Of a stretch of DNA of 64,000 bases, positions 35,217 to 43,660 are shown one piece after another. Under the pieces are notes generated by a model. The model had not been told where the DNA came from, made no database searches, and worked only from the letters and a program-made list of their open reading frames with translations. Within the stretch, counting starts at the first letter, position 1, and every line of letters starts with the position of its first letter. The translations under genes and the position numbers were made by a program. Origin of the DNA: an uncultured Ruminococcus sp. (GTDB lineage Bacteria; Bacillota; Clostridia; Oscillospirales; Ruminococcaceae); NCBI GenBank assembly GCA_947627625.1, contig CANQWR010000002.1:222072-286071 (forward strand). The letters run 5' to 3'.

Positions 35217-37559
35217 ATGGAACAGACAAAGAAAATTGGCAAAAAAACCGAAAAAGGAAGTATTTTTTACACGGTTGCCATGAGAGGTCTTGTCGCATTT
35301 CCGAAGATGATAATGCACTTTGATGTGGCAAGAGAGAAGTCGCTCCTCGCTGTTGAAAAGGCTCTCCAAACGGACGGCAAGCTCTTTCTGGTGACACAGA
35401 GAGACGATTCAGAGGAAGAACCTGATGTTTCAGGTCTTTACAAAGTCGGAGTTGTGACGGAGATAAGACAGGTTCTGAAACTGCCCGACAACACAATGAA
35501 AGTTCTCGTTGAGGGAATGTACAGGGCAGAGATACTCAGTTTAAGTGAGGACTCGGGAGTTCTCACGGCAGAGGTAAAGCGTCTGCCCGTGCATTCAAGG
35601 GCGAAGTACGATGAAAAAGAAGCTCAGGCATACATACGTTCAATAAGAGATGTATTTGAAAAATATTCCGAATTTGCACCGAGGATTCCCGCTTCACTTA
35701 TGGAGTCGGTGATGACCGAAAATGACCCCGTGAAATTCTTTGAGGAGATAGTCTTTAACTGCACTCTCAGCTACAGTGACAAGCAGGCTCTTCTTGAAGA
35801 GTCGCACGTTTTGGAGAGACTTTCAATGCTCCTCCGCTTTCTCACTTCCGAAGTGGAAATACTTGAGCTTGAAAACTCTATAAATGAACAGACAAAGGAC
35901 AGCATTGACAAGGGGCAGAAGGAGTACTATCTCCGTGAGCAGATAAGAATAATTCAGGAACAGCTTGGTGAGACCGAAGAGGATACTATCCCGGAGTACA
36001 CACAGAAAATAATTGCACTTAAAACAAGTTCAGAGACAAAGAAAAAACTTTTCAAAGAAGTCGACAGAATGAGAAAAATGCCCCCGTCGTCTCCCGAGTA
36101 TTTTCTGATAAAGAATTATCTTGACACGGTTATTGAACTGCCGTGGGGAAAGTACAGCAAGACAAAGTTGTCGATTGAAAAGGCGGAGTCGATTCTTGAA
36201 AGTGAACATTACGGGTTGAAAAAAGTGAAAGAGCGTATTGTGGAGTTTCTGGCTGTCCGCATACTCAACCCCGATGTAAAGGGGCAGATAATATGTCTCG
36301 CAGGACCTCCCGGAATAGGAAAGACCTCTATTGCAAAGTCGGTCGCAAAGGCTGTCGGACGCAAATATGTGAGAGTTTCACTGGGCGGAGTCCGTGACGA
36401 AGCCGACATAAGGGGACACAGAAAAACTTATGTTGGTGCTATGCCCGGACGAATTATTTCCGCACTCCAACAGGCGGGTACTGCAAATCCGCTTATGTTG
36501 CTTGACGAAATAGACAAGCTGTGCAGTGACATAAAGGGAGACCCGTCTTCCGCAATGCTCGAAGTCCTTGACAGTGAACAGAATTTTGCGTTCCGTGACC
36601 ACTTTATTGAAGTTCCTTTTGACCTCAGCAAAGTAATGTTCATAACTACCGTAAATGACGTTTACGACATTCCCGCTCCTCTTCTGGACAGAATGGACGT
36701 TATAGAACTGCCGAGCTATACGGCTGAGGAGAAATTCCACATAGCCAAAGACCACCTTATTCCTAAACAGCTGAAAGAAAACGGTCTTAAGGGTACGCAG
36801 TTGAGAATAGACAACGACGCAATAAGAGACATGATTGCATTCTACACAAAAGAGGCGGGTGTCAGAAATTTAGAGAGGACTATTGCGTCCGTATGCCGTA
36901 AGAGTGCGAAAAAAATAGCATCGGGTGAGGCAAAGAGAGTCTCCGTCAGTCCAAAAAAACTCAGGGAAATGCTCGGAACGGAAAAGTACACGTCAGATAC
37001 GGTAATCAGGGAAAATCACGTTGGAGAGGTAAACGGTCTTGCGTGGACTTCTGTCGGCGGAGTTGTAATGCCCGTGGAAGTACTTGTGGTAAAGGGAACG
37101 GGCAAGATTGAAATTACGGGTTCACTCGGAGATGTAATGCGGGAGAGTGCACAGATAGCGGTTAGTTACGCAAGGAGTGTAGCGGGAAAATACGGAATAG
37201 ACGCTGATTTTTACAAGGAAAATGACATTCACATAAATGCTGTTGAGGGAGCAGTCCCGAAAGACGGACCGTCCGCCGGGGTGACTATGGCGACAGCTAT
37301 CGTCTCGGCACTCTCGGGAAAGCCCGTGCGTGCGGACGTTGCAATGACGGGAGAGATTACCCTGCACGGAAAGGTACTCCCGATAGGCGGTCTTAGGGAA
37401 AAGACAATGGCGTCATATAAGGCAGGTATAAAGACGGTCATCATACCAAAGGCAAACGAACACGACCTTGACGATATAGACAAAGTTGTGAAAGATGCGG
37501 TGAATTTTGTGTGTGCGGAAAATATAACGCAAGTTCTCGACACTGCTCTTCTGAACTGA
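35217..37559 (+). CDS. lon: ATP-dependent protease Lon
   Basis: Hexameric AAA+ serine protease for misfolded and regulatory proteins. 780 residues: N-terminal substrate domain (VAMRGLVAFPKMIMHFDV), coiled linker, AAA+ module with GPPGIGKTS (Walker A, about 365), LLDEIDKL (Walker B), and the protease domain with Ser in PKDGPSAGVTMA and Lys in GGLREKTMASYKAG. Start at ATG 35217; the in-frame GTG 35208 sits in the RBS region. engB follows at once, as in many Firmicutes. Confidence 0.96.
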   Translation: MEQTKKIGKKTEKGSIFYTVAMRGLVAFPKMIMHFDVAREKSLLAVEKALQTDGKLFLVTQRDDSEEEPDVSGLYKVGVVTEIRQVLKLPDNTMKVLVEGMYRAEILSLSEDSGVLTAEVKRLPVHSRAKYDEKEAQAYIRSIRDVFEKYSEFAPRIPASLMESVMTENDPVKFFEEIVFNCTLSYSDKQALLEESHVLERLSMLLRFLTSEVEILELENSINEQTKDSIDKGQKEYYLREQIRIIQEQLGETEEDTIPEYTQKIIALKTSSETKKKLFKEVDRMRKMPPSSPEYFLIKNYLDTVIELPWGKYSKTKLSIEKAESILESEHYGLKKVKERIVEFLAVRILNPDVKGQIICLAGPPGIGKTSIAKSVAKAVGRKYVRVSLGGVRDEADIRGHRKTYVGAMPGRIISALQQAGTANPLMLLDEIDKLCSDIKGDPSSAMLEVLDSEQNFAFRDHFIEVPFDLSKVMFITTVNDVYDIPAPLLDRMDVIELPSYTAEEKFHIAKDHLIPKQLKENGLKGTQLRIDNDAIRDMIAFYTKEAGVRNLERTIASVCRKSAKKIASGEAKRVSVSPKKLREMLGTEKYTSDTVIRENHVGEVNGLAWTSVGGVVMPVEVLVVKGTGKIEITGSLGDVMRESAQIAVSYARSVAGKYGIDADFYKENDIHINAVEGAVPKDGPSAGVTMATAIVSALSGKPVRADVAMTGEITLHGKVLPIGGLREKTMASYKAGIKTVIIPKANEHDLDDIDKVVKDAVNFVCAENITQVLDTALLN

Positions 37560-37575
37560 AAAGGAGGTGACGAAT

Positions 37576-38166
37576 CTGGCACTCAATTACAACAAAGCCG
37601 TTTTCAGGGCTTCTTACGGGAAATTCTCACAGATTCCGCCTTGTGACGGTGTGGAGATTGCTTTTGCGGGACACTCAAACGTCGGGAAGTCCACACTTAT
37701 AAATAAAATTTTTAACAGAAAAAATCTCGCAAAGGTGAGTTCCGTACCCGGAAAGACTGCCACAATAAATTTCTATCAGCTTGAAAATATATATTTCGCA
37801 GACCTCCCCGGCTATGGCTATGCGAAAGTTTCCAAGACCGAAAAAGAGCGTTGGTCGGGACTGATAAACAGCTATTTAAGTTCGGACAGGGATATACGCC
37901 TTGTCTTTATGCTGATAGATATGCGGCACTCCCCCACTAAAGACGATGTACGCATGATTGACTATCTGATAGACACGGAGACACCTTTTGTGCTTGTGCT
38001 GACCAAGTCCGACAAGCTGAATAAGTCCGAGAGGGCAAAGCGTATGGAGGGTTTCGGGACTGAAATTCCCTGTTTTGAAGATATACACGTCATACCGTTT
38101 TCGTCCGTCACAGCAGAGGGCGTTGAGGAAATCAGGGAGATAGTGGAGGAAGTCGTTAAAGACTAA
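37576..38166 (+). CDS. engB: Ribosome biogenesis GTPase EngB/YsxC, unusual start
   Basis: Small GTPase needed for 50S subunit assembly. G1 GHSNVGKST, G2 region PGKTATINFYQ, G3 DLPGYGYAK and G4 LTKSDKL are intact. The only strong RBS, AAAGGAGG at 37560-37567, lies 8 nt before CTG 37576; the in-frame GTG 37567 overlaps this RBS and cannot use it well, and no ATG is near. I therefore list CTG 37576 as the likely start, giving 196 residues, close to the usual 195-200. Located 7-16 nt after lon. Confidence 0.88.
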   Translation: MALNYNKAVFRASYGKFSQIPPCDGVEIAFAGHSNVGKSTLINKIFNRKNLAKVSSVPGKTATINFYQLENIYFADLPGYGYAKVSKTEKERWSGLINSYLSSDRDIRLVFMLIDMRHSPTKDDVRMIDYLIDTETPFVLVLTKSDKLNKSERAKRMEGFGTEIPCFEDIHVIPFSSVTAEGVEEIREIVEEVVKD

Positions 38167-38167
38167 A

Positions 38168-38388
38168 TAGAACGACAAGGGGCAGTTGTTCTTTGAACCC
38201 CTGTTGGGGGGCTACGCCCCCAAACCCCCATTAGAATTATAAGGGGCAGGGGGCGTTGCCCCCTGAACCCCCACTGGGGGCTCTGCCCCCAGACCCCCGT
38301 CGGGGGGAAGAATCCCCCCGAACCCCCCATGATTATTCCCACAGAGGAAAAAACCGCCCCCATGATGTTCTACTGTTTCAATTTTGAA
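38168..38388 (+). repeat. Mosaic GC-hairpin intergenic repeat, locus H
   Basis: Starts AGAACGACAAGGGGC, continues through GGGGGGCTACGCCCCC and the standard hairpin chain and ends with CCATGATGTTCTACTGTTTC followed by AATTTTG. It lies between engB and lysA on the same strand, so readthrough would place the hairpins in the lysA leader. Confidence 0.88.
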
Positions 38389-38436
38389 ATTCGAGGGTGA
38401 AGTCCCCAACATAAAAAAGAAAGGATTGTAAAAGAA

Positions 38437-39744
38437 ATGTCTGAAAAATTTGTATCGGAAAATTTGTGCGTAAACGAAAAAGGTCATCTGACTGTCGGAG
38501 ATGTTGACACCGTTGAACTCGCCGAGCAATACGGCACTCCGCTTTACGTCATGGACGAAAATGTTATAAGAAATAATCTCCGCCGTTTCCACGAGAGTAT
38601 GCAGAAATATTACAACGGCAGGGGACTTGTCTGCTATGCGAGCAAGGCTTTTTCGTGTCTGGAGATGTGCCGTATAGTAAAGGACGAGGGCGACGGTCTG
38701 GACGTTGTTTCGATAGGTGAGATCTACACGGCACTGAAAGCAGGTTTCCCGATGGAGAGGGTAGTTTTCCACGGCAACAACAAGAGTGCGGAGGAACTTG
38801 AATTTGCGGTTGAGAGCAAAGTCGGAAATATAATAGTTGACAATATAAGTGAACTTAATAAACTGGAAAAAATCTGTGCGGAAAAAGGCGTTGTACAGAG
38901 TATAATGCTGAGGATAAAGCCGGGAATTGACGCTCACACGCACAGTTTTATAAGGACGGGACAGATAGACAGCAAATTCGGTTTTGCACTGGAGACGGGC
39001 GAGGCACTTGAAGCTGTTGAGGAGAGCATAAAGTGCGGGAATATAAATCTTTCGGGACTGCATTGCCACATAGGTTCGCAGATTTTTGACATAGAACCCT
39101 TTGAAGAGGCGGGAAGAGTGATGTTGAAATTTATTGCCGAGATAAAAAGCAAGTTCTCCTACGAGATAAAAATTCTGAATCTTGGCGGAGGTTTCGGCAT
39201 AAAGTATCTGAACTCCCACAACCCCGAGCCTTTTGAGGTATATATACAGAGAGTTTCGGCGGTAGTTTCGGAGGAGTGCGAGAAGCTCAACATTTCACAG
39301 CCCGAAATATACATAGAGCCGGGACGTTCCATTGCAGCACCTGCCGGGATTACCCTCTACACAGTGGGTGCGAGAAAGGAAATTCCCGATATAAGGACGT
39401 ATATTTCAATAGATGGCAGTATGGCGGACAGCCCGAGATATATTCTCTATCAGTCGGAATATGAAGCTATAGTGGCAAATAAAGCGGACGAGGAGCGTTC
39501 CGAGAGAGTTACCATAGCGGGAAAGTGCTGTGAGAGCGGTGACTTGATTGGAGAGAATATGCCTTTACAGCACGCCGAATCGGGGGACATAATAGCGGTG
39601 TGTGCGACGGGAGCGTACAATTATTCTATGTCGTCCAATTATAACAGACTTCAGAAACCCGCTGTGGTCTTTGTGAAAGACGGCAAATCGAGGGTAGTTG
39701 TAAAGCGTGAAACTCTTGACGACATAATCAGGAATGATGTGTGA
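38437..39744 (+). CDS. lysA: Diaminopimelate decarboxylase
   Basis: PLP enzyme converting meso-diaminopimelate to lysine. 435 residues, fold type III: the PLP lysine is in VCYASKAFSC, the phosphate-binding loop in LNLGGGFGIKY, EPGRSIAAPAG and the C-terminal catalytic CCESGD and CATGAYNYSMSSNYN. Length and motifs are normal. RBS AGAAAGG is 15 nt or so before the ATG, slightly far. Confidence 0.95.
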   Translation: MSEKFVSENLCVNEKGHLTVGDVDTVELAEQYGTPLYVMDENVIRNNLRRFHESMQKYYNGRGLVCYASKAFSCLEMCRIVKDEGDGLDVVSIGEIYTALKAGFPMERVVFHGNNKSAEELEFAVESKVGNIIVDNISELNKLEKICAEKGVVQSIMLRIKPGIDAHTHSFIRTGQIDSKFGFALETGEALEAVEESIKCGNINLSGLHCHIGSQIFDIEPFEEAGRVMLKFIAEIKSKFSYEIKILNLGGGFGIKYLNSHNPEPFEVYIQRVSAVVSEECEKLNISQPEIYIEPGRSIAAPAGITLYTVGARKEIPDIRTYISIDGSMADSPRYILYQSEYEAIVANKADEERSERVTIAGKCCESGDLIGENMPLQHAESGDIIAVCATGAYNYSMSSNYNRLQKPAVVFVKDGKSRVVVKRETLDDIIRNDV

Positions 39745-39797
39745 TTTGATTTTAATAAATTTAATAAAAATAAAATAAATTTAATAAAATAAAAAAT

Positions 39798-39832
39798 GCA
39801 CGGTGTACAGGGAAAAAAGAAGTACGCCGTGC
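39798..39832 (-). terminator. Terminator for tRNA-Arg (minus strand)
   Basis: GCACGGTGTAC at 39798-39808 and GTACGCCGTGC at 39822-39832 pair with one wobble. The minus-strand side is followed by a long T run (ATTTTTTATTTTATT), so it serves the tRNA; it may also stop lysA transcripts. Confidence 0.8.
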
Positions 39833-39901
39833 GTTTTGCTTTGATTAAATAAAATTAAATAAAAAAATTCCCCTCTTTTTTTGGAGAGGAGAAAAAGCGT
39901 G

Positions 39902-39978
39902 TGGCGTGCCTGGAGGGATTCGAACCCCCGACCTACTGGTTCGTAGCCAGTCACTCTATCCGGCTGAGCTACAGGCAC
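39902..39978 (-). tRNA. tRNA-Arg (ACG)
   Basis: A complete cloverleaf on the minus strand: acceptor GTGCCTG with CAGGCAC, D arm with GCTC/GAGT-type pairing, anticodon stem ACTGG/CCAGT around loop CTACGAA (anticodon ACG), T arm GGGGG/TCCCTCC region with TTCGAAT, discriminator G and encoded CCA at 39904-39902. Confidence 0.95.
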
Positions 39979-39994
39979 ATTCACAACGATAAAT

Positions 39995-40023
39995 ATTCTA
40001 CCACAAGATTATAAATTTGTCAA
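39995..40023 (-). promoter_or_regulatory. tRNA-Arg promoter
   Basis: On the minus strand TTGACA (40023-40018), 17-nt spacer, TAGAAT (40000-39995) with TG one base before the -10. Confidence 0.8.
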
Positions 40024-40112
40024 TAGGAAAATACAAAAAACGTCTTTTTTTACATATTTTTCATAATTATAGTCTGAAATTTTGTGCAAATCGGAGAAAC
40101 TCGTCCAAAGGC

Positions 40113-40141
40113 TTGACAAATTGAAAATCATGTGATATAAT
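40113..40141 (+). promoter_or_regulatory. Promoter of the tRNA-Lys pair
   Basis: TTGACA at 40113-40118, 17-nt spacer, TATAAT at 40136-40141 inside TGTGATATAAT, thus extended -10. Confidence 0.85.
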
Positions 40142-40153
40142 ATTGATTGTTGT

Positions 40154-40226
40154 GAGACACTAGCTCAGTCGGTAGAGCATACGCCTTTTAAGCGTAGGGT
40201 CGAGGGTTCAAATCCCTCGTGTCTCA
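40154..40226 (+). tRNA. tRNA-Lys (TTT)
   Basis: Acceptor GAGACAC pairs perfectly with GTGTCTC; anticodon stem TACGC/GCGTA around loop CTTTTAA, anticodon TTT; T arm GAGGG/CCCTC with loop TTCAAAT; discriminator A. CCA is not encoded (CCT follows), so it is added after transcription. Confidence 0.95.
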
Positions 40227-40245
40227 CCTCTTTTATTTTATCTGT

Positions 40246-40317
40246 GGGAGCGTAGTTCAGCTGGCAGAACAGCCGATTTTAATCGGTGTGGCGGGGGTTC
40301 GAGTCCCCCCAATCCCA
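40246..40317 (+). tRNA. Aberrant tRNA-like gene, 6-nt anticodon loop
   Basis: Twenty nt after tRNA-Lys. D arm GTTC/GAAC and T arm GGGGG/CCCCC with loop TTCGAGT are perfect. The anticodon stem GCCGA/TCGGT encloses only six bases, TTTTAA, where seven are normal. The acceptor GGGAGCG against CAATCCC has two mismatches (positions 5 and 6). If base 32 is the missing one, the anticodon is TTT (Lys). It is either a decayed tRNA or an unusual functional one. Confidence 0.7.
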
Positions 40318-40323
40318 CTAAGG

Positions 40324-40360
40324 AAATCTCTCTGTTTTGCGACAGGGAGATTTTTGTTTT
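40324..40360 (+). terminator. Terminator of the tRNA pair
   Basis: AAATCTC plus CTGT (40324-40335) pair with ACAG plus GAGATTT (40342-40353), followed by TTGTTTTT. Confidence 0.88.
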
Positions 40361-40508
40361 TACAGGAAAAAACCAGTTCCGAAAAAATTAACAGAATGTT
40401 CACAATTTTCCTGCTCATTTCCGATTTGAAAACCGTTGTATGTATTGAGAGGACGTAAATCTCAGGAATAAAAAATTAAAAATACAACAAACAGCGGAGG
40501 TAATTATT

Positions 40509-41909
40509 ATGAAAATCGGAAATCTTTTTATTTCGGCAGTGGGAACTATCGCCCTGCTATTGACAGTGCCTGTTTCGGTTTCGGCAGTTGAGGAGACCGA
40601 AAAGAGCGTGTATCGGGAGATTGTAGCAGGCGATACGAACAGTGACGGGGAGCTGAATATTGCAGATGCGGTGACTATGCAGAGGGGACTTTTGAGCGGG
40701 GAGTACGGAAGTTTGCCGTGTGCGGACATGAATTTTGACGGGAATGTTGACGTTTTTGACCTTGTCTATCTGAGGCAGACCATCACGGGAAAGCGTGAAA
40801 AAGTCTCACGGAAGTATTACATGGACGTTGCGGAATCGGTGAAAAATGTCATTTCACCTATGGGAGTTGTGGTGAAAAATCAGCGGGAGCTTGAAAATTA
40901 TCTCGGGGAAATTCTCTCGGACGAAAGTGAGATAAATAAATATATTGAACGCTATACGGAGAATTTTTTTGAGAATAATGCTGTCTGTTTCGGGTTTGTA
41001 TTTCAGAGACAGGGGGACGGAATTTTGCAGAAAGTTCTCGGAACAATTCCGTATAATGGCGGACTTTTCCACGCCTGCACGGATATTTATGAGGAGGGTG
41101 TCGACTACCCCGAAAAGGGCACCTGCATTCTCGCACAGGCTGTCATAAGTTTGCAGGAGGCTGAAAAATTCGGTGAAAACGCAACGGCATGGTTAGGTGT
41201 CAGCGGTGAAAAACTGAATTATTTGGGACAGACTTTCAGGACGGCAAGCAGTCCCGACAGTGAAAATTCGCTGTATATTGTTTCGGATATAAATTTATTT
41301 GAGGAAAAAAATTATCTTTACTCAAAAAATCAGGACGGCAGTTACAGGTACATAGCGGACCTCGGAACAAGTTCCGCTGAAGATGTAGAAATAGAGTGGG
41401 GAGACGATAAAATCACTGTGGACTATCTCTTTGAGTATGACAACGACCAGCACAATGTAATAACTCTTGACTATGATTATAATATCATAGATAAGAGCGT
41501 GTATAGGGAAAACGGCGGACAGGGTGACTTTGATACGGGGGCGATAGTCTATTCAAGCCCCGACGGGGAGAGGAGTATTTATATAACACAGCGTGCCTTT
41601 CTGCTTGCAAGCGATATAAATGTGTATATGCCCGATGATGAAAATAATCTGAAATATATAACTTATCTCTCGACAGATGACGGCTGTTGTCCTTTTGAGG
41701 GCAGGGGAGAGTGGCTTACAGACGAAAACGGAAACAGTGTGTATTCGGGTGAAAATTATTCTATCACATGGCTTGAAGATTCCGTCTGGATAGAACACAT
41801 CTTTGATTACCCTGATTGCGACAGGTGGGAGAGAGTTGTGATTTCCGATTCGGGGGAAGTCCTTGAACGTCACATCTATGACAAAAATATCGGGGAAGTT
41901 TTCGACTGA
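40509..41909 (+). CDS. Secreted protein with an N-terminal type I dockerin
   Basis: 466 residues. A signal peptide (about 1-26, hydrophobic core VGTIALLLTVPVSVS) is followed directly by a two-repeat dockerin (about 38-95): GDTNSDGELNIADAVTMQRG and ADMNFDGNVDVFDLVYLRQT, each with Asp/Asn at calcium positions 1, 3, 5 and Asp at 12. The remaining 370 residues match no family I recognize; the middle has aromatic and acidic residues (DDGCCPFEGRGEW). Dockerins dock proteins onto cohesins of cellulosome-like scaffolds. A small AT-rich gap and RBS CGGAGG precede the ATG. Confidence 0.8.
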   Translation: MKIGNLFISAVGTIALLLTVPVSVSAVEETEKSVYREIVAGDTNSDGELNIADAVTMQRGLLSGEYGSLPCADMNFDGNVDVFDLVYLRQTITGKREKVSRKYYMDVAESVKNVISPMGVVVKNQRELENYLGEILSDESEINKYIERYTENFFENNAVCFGFVFQRQGDGILQKVLGTIPYNGGLFHACTDIYEEGVDYPEKGTCILAQAVISLQEAEKFGENATAWLGVSGEKLNYLGQTFRTASSPDSENSLYIVSDINLFEEKNYLYSKNQDGSYRYIADLGTSSAEDVEIEWGDDKITVDYLFEYDNDQHNVITLDYDYNIIDKSVYRENGGQGDFDTGAIVYSSPDGERSIYITQRAFLLASDINVYMPDDENNLKYITYLSTDDGCCPFEGRGEWLTDENGNSVYSGENYSITWLEDSVWIEHIFDYPDCDRWERVVISDSGEVLERHIYDKNIGEVFD

Positions 41910-41923
41910 CTATTTTTTATATG

Positions 41924-41952
41924 TTGACTTTTTTTCATGAATGTGCTATAAT
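41924..41952 (+). promoter_or_regulatory. Promoter of the coiled-coil membrane protein gene
   Basis: TTGACT at 41924-41929, 17-nt spacer, TATAAT at 41947-41952 with TG one base upstream. Confidence 0.75.
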
Positions 41953-41978
41953 GTAGTTCTCAGAGAGGGGAACAGGGT

Positions 41979-42827
41979 ATGAGAGATAGTGAAAAGAAGT
42001 CAAAGCGTCAGCAGAAGATTGACGAGGAAATTGAACGTCAGAGGGAGATTGCAAGGAAAATTGCGGAGCGTGAGAAGAGAGAGGCACAGGAGCGTGACAA
42101 GCGTCTTGAACAGGAGCGTCTTGAGCTTATAAAACTCAAACAGAATGTCATTGAGGAGAGCGAAATTATTCCGGAGACTTCCGAAGAGGAGATAAAACTA
42201 AGTTTCTGGGGGAAGATAAAAAATTTTTTCTACCACAGCAAATGGTGGCTCGGTATGGCGGTCATTCTGGTGGTACTTGCAGTAGTCCTGATTTCAAGTC
42301 TCTTGAAGAGACCACGCCCCGACATGATAGTGCTTTTTGTGGGGGAGAACCAGACTGTCGGGGAGGAGTCGGGTCTGTCGGACTATATCGGACAGTTCGC
42401 ACAGGATTTCAATAACAACGGCGAAGTGTTCGTGAACGTCTATTATATACCCTATTCCGAAGACGAGCAGAAAAATTACTCAAACGGCGTGGACACCAAA
42501 ATTACTGCCGAATTTCAGTCGGGTGAGGCGGTCATAGTCATAGGAAATGACAAGATAGGGGAAGTCGTAAATCCCGATGATGTCTTTGTAGACCTGACAG
42601 AGATATATCCCGAAAATAAGAATATCAAGGACAAGTACAAGTTCATGCTTGACGGAACGGACTTTGCACAGCGTATAGGCGTGCCTAAAGAGTACATAAA
42701 AGACGGTATGTTCCTTGCGATAAGGAAGCCGAAAAAGCTGTTTTATTCAAGCAAGGAGGAAATTCAGGAAACTTATGACAGGGATTTCCCCGTCTTTGAC
42801 AGCATTGTCGGAGATTTAAGCAATTAG
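41979..42827 (+). CDS. Single-pass membrane protein with charged coiled coil, unknown function
   Basis: 282 residues. The first 55 are an Arg/Glu/Lys-rich coiled coil (KRQQKIDEEIERQREIARK), then a linker, one transmembrane helix (about 87-108, LGMAVILVVLAVVLISSLL), and an outer domain of about 170 residues with alternating strands (MIVLFVGEN, VFVNVYYIPYSED, AVIVIGNDKIGEVV). The outer part has the feel of a partial periplasmic-binding-protein-like fold but no family is recognized. It is preceded by a good promoter and GAGGGG RBS. Confidence 0.65.
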   Translation: MRDSEKKSKRQQKIDEEIERQREIARKIAEREKREAQERDKRLEQERLELIKLKQNVIEESEIIPETSEEEIKLSFWGKIKNFFYHSKWWLGMAVILVVLAVVLISSLLKRPRPDMIVLFVGENQTVGEESGLSDYIGQFAQDFNNNGEVFVNVYYIPYSEDEQKNYSNGVDTKITAEFQSGEAVIVIGNDKIGEVVNPDDVFVDLTEIYPENKNIKDKYKFMLDGTDFAQRIGVPKEYIKDGMFLAIRKPKKLFYSSKEEIQETYDRDFPVFDSIVGDLSN

Positions 42828-42886
42828 ACTGTCCTATAGATAGGATTAAATTAAATAAAATAAATTAAATAAAATTAAATAAAAAA
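42828..42886. repeat. AT-rich low-complexity tract
   Basis: Repeats of TTAAATAAAA-type units precede the terminator. Similar TAAAT/TAAAA tracts occur at 10643-10690, 11947-11990, 13003-13025, 34166-34203, 39750-39795 and 43250-43280. Confidence 0.8.
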
Positions 42887-42935
42887 AAACGGGACCGATA
42901 TTCGCTTTTTGTGCAAATCAGTCCCGTTTTTTTTA
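42887..42935. terminator. Bidirectional terminator between convergent genes
   Basis: AAACGGGAC at 42887-42895 pairs with GTCCCGTTT at 42921-42929, with A-rich and T-rich flanks on both sides, so it can stop both the membrane-protein gene and ydbC. Confidence 0.88.
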
Positions 42936-43172
42936 TTACTCGTCAAAAGAGTCAAGGTCTATTTCGGCGAGAAGGCTTTTGAGGGTTGCAAGCTCATCGG
43001 CGTTGAGAGTTACACCCTTTCCCATTCTGGAGTGGTCGGGTGCCCACTCTCTTATGTCGTACTTTGCCTCACGGCCGTTCCAGCTGACCATATTAAACTC
43101 TTTTGTCCAGCCCTTTGCATTTTCAGAGAGGACACCGATGCTCTCCGTGATTTCAAATGTAAGTTCTGCCAT
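42936..43172 (-). CDS. ydbC: YdbC family PC4-like single-stranded DNA-binding protein
   Basis: 78 residues. LSENAKGWTKEFNMVSWNGR and KYDIREWAPDHSRMGKGVTL match the YdbC family, a bacterial relative of the eukaryotic PC4 coactivator that binds single-stranded DNA as a dimer. The start is ATG 43172, with AAAGGAGTTG upstream; the longer frame adds leader sequence only. Likely monocistronic. Confidence 0.88.
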   Translation of the reverse strand: MAELTFEITESIGVLSENAKGWTKEFNMVSWNGREAKYDIREWAPDHSRMGKGVTLNADELATLKSLLAEIDLDSFDE

Positions 43173-43213
43173 AGTAAAAAACAACTCCTTTCCGTGTATC
43201 AGAACACCTATAT

Positions 43214-43242
43214 ATTCTAACACATAATTACAGATTTGTCCA
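43214..43242 (-). promoter_or_regulatory. ydbC promoter
   Basis: Minus strand TGGACA (43242-43237), 17-nt spacer, TAGAAT (43219-43214), with TG one base upstream. Confidence 0.75.
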
Positions 43243-43286
43243 TAGAAAAATATTATTAAAATAATAAAATATTAAAATAATAACAG

Positions 43287-43595
43287 TCACATCATAACAC
43301 ACAGAAATCCGAGAGCTTTGACGTATATATTTTCGGGCAGACACTCCGTCTTTGCGAGATATTCGGCAAAGGCGACAGCATCCTCAAGTTTTTCGGAAAA
43401 GTCGTCTATTGACTCCTTTGAGCCTGTCCTGTAGTCCTCTGTCTCTATGCCGTATATGTTGACCTGTTTTCCGTCAGTTTGAATTTGTCCCGAAGTGACT
43501 CGGTAGGCGGTCTTATTCTCCCTGAAAATTTCCATATAGACAGCCCTGCCCGTGATTTTTGTTTTATTTTTTTTATTTCTCTCACAGTAAATCAT
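43287..43595 (-). CDS. DUF6514-like small protein
   Basis: 102 residues, soluble. YRVTSGQIQTDGKQVNIYGI and the later VAFAEYLAKTECLPENIYVK resemble the small clostridial family DUF6514 (a YGI strand followed by a helix and an end segment); the assignment is from memory and tentative. GGAGG is placed 6 nt before ATG 43595. Function is unknown. Confidence 0.6.
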   Translation of the reverse strand: MIYCERNKKNKTKITGRAVYMEIFRENKTAYRVTSGQIQTDGKQVNIYGIETEDYRTGSKESIDDFSEKLEDAVAFAEYLAKTECLPENIYVKALGFLCVMM

Positions 43596-43660
43596 AAAAG
43601 ACCTCCGAAAGTGTTTTAGTAATATTATATTGGACTTCTTGTGCAATGTGTTTTACGACA

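Noticed and set aside
38212..39219. A 335-residue frame antisense to lysA
   Set aside because: It is the shadow of the conserved lysA gene and begins or ends in a repeat; lysA has all catalytic motifs.
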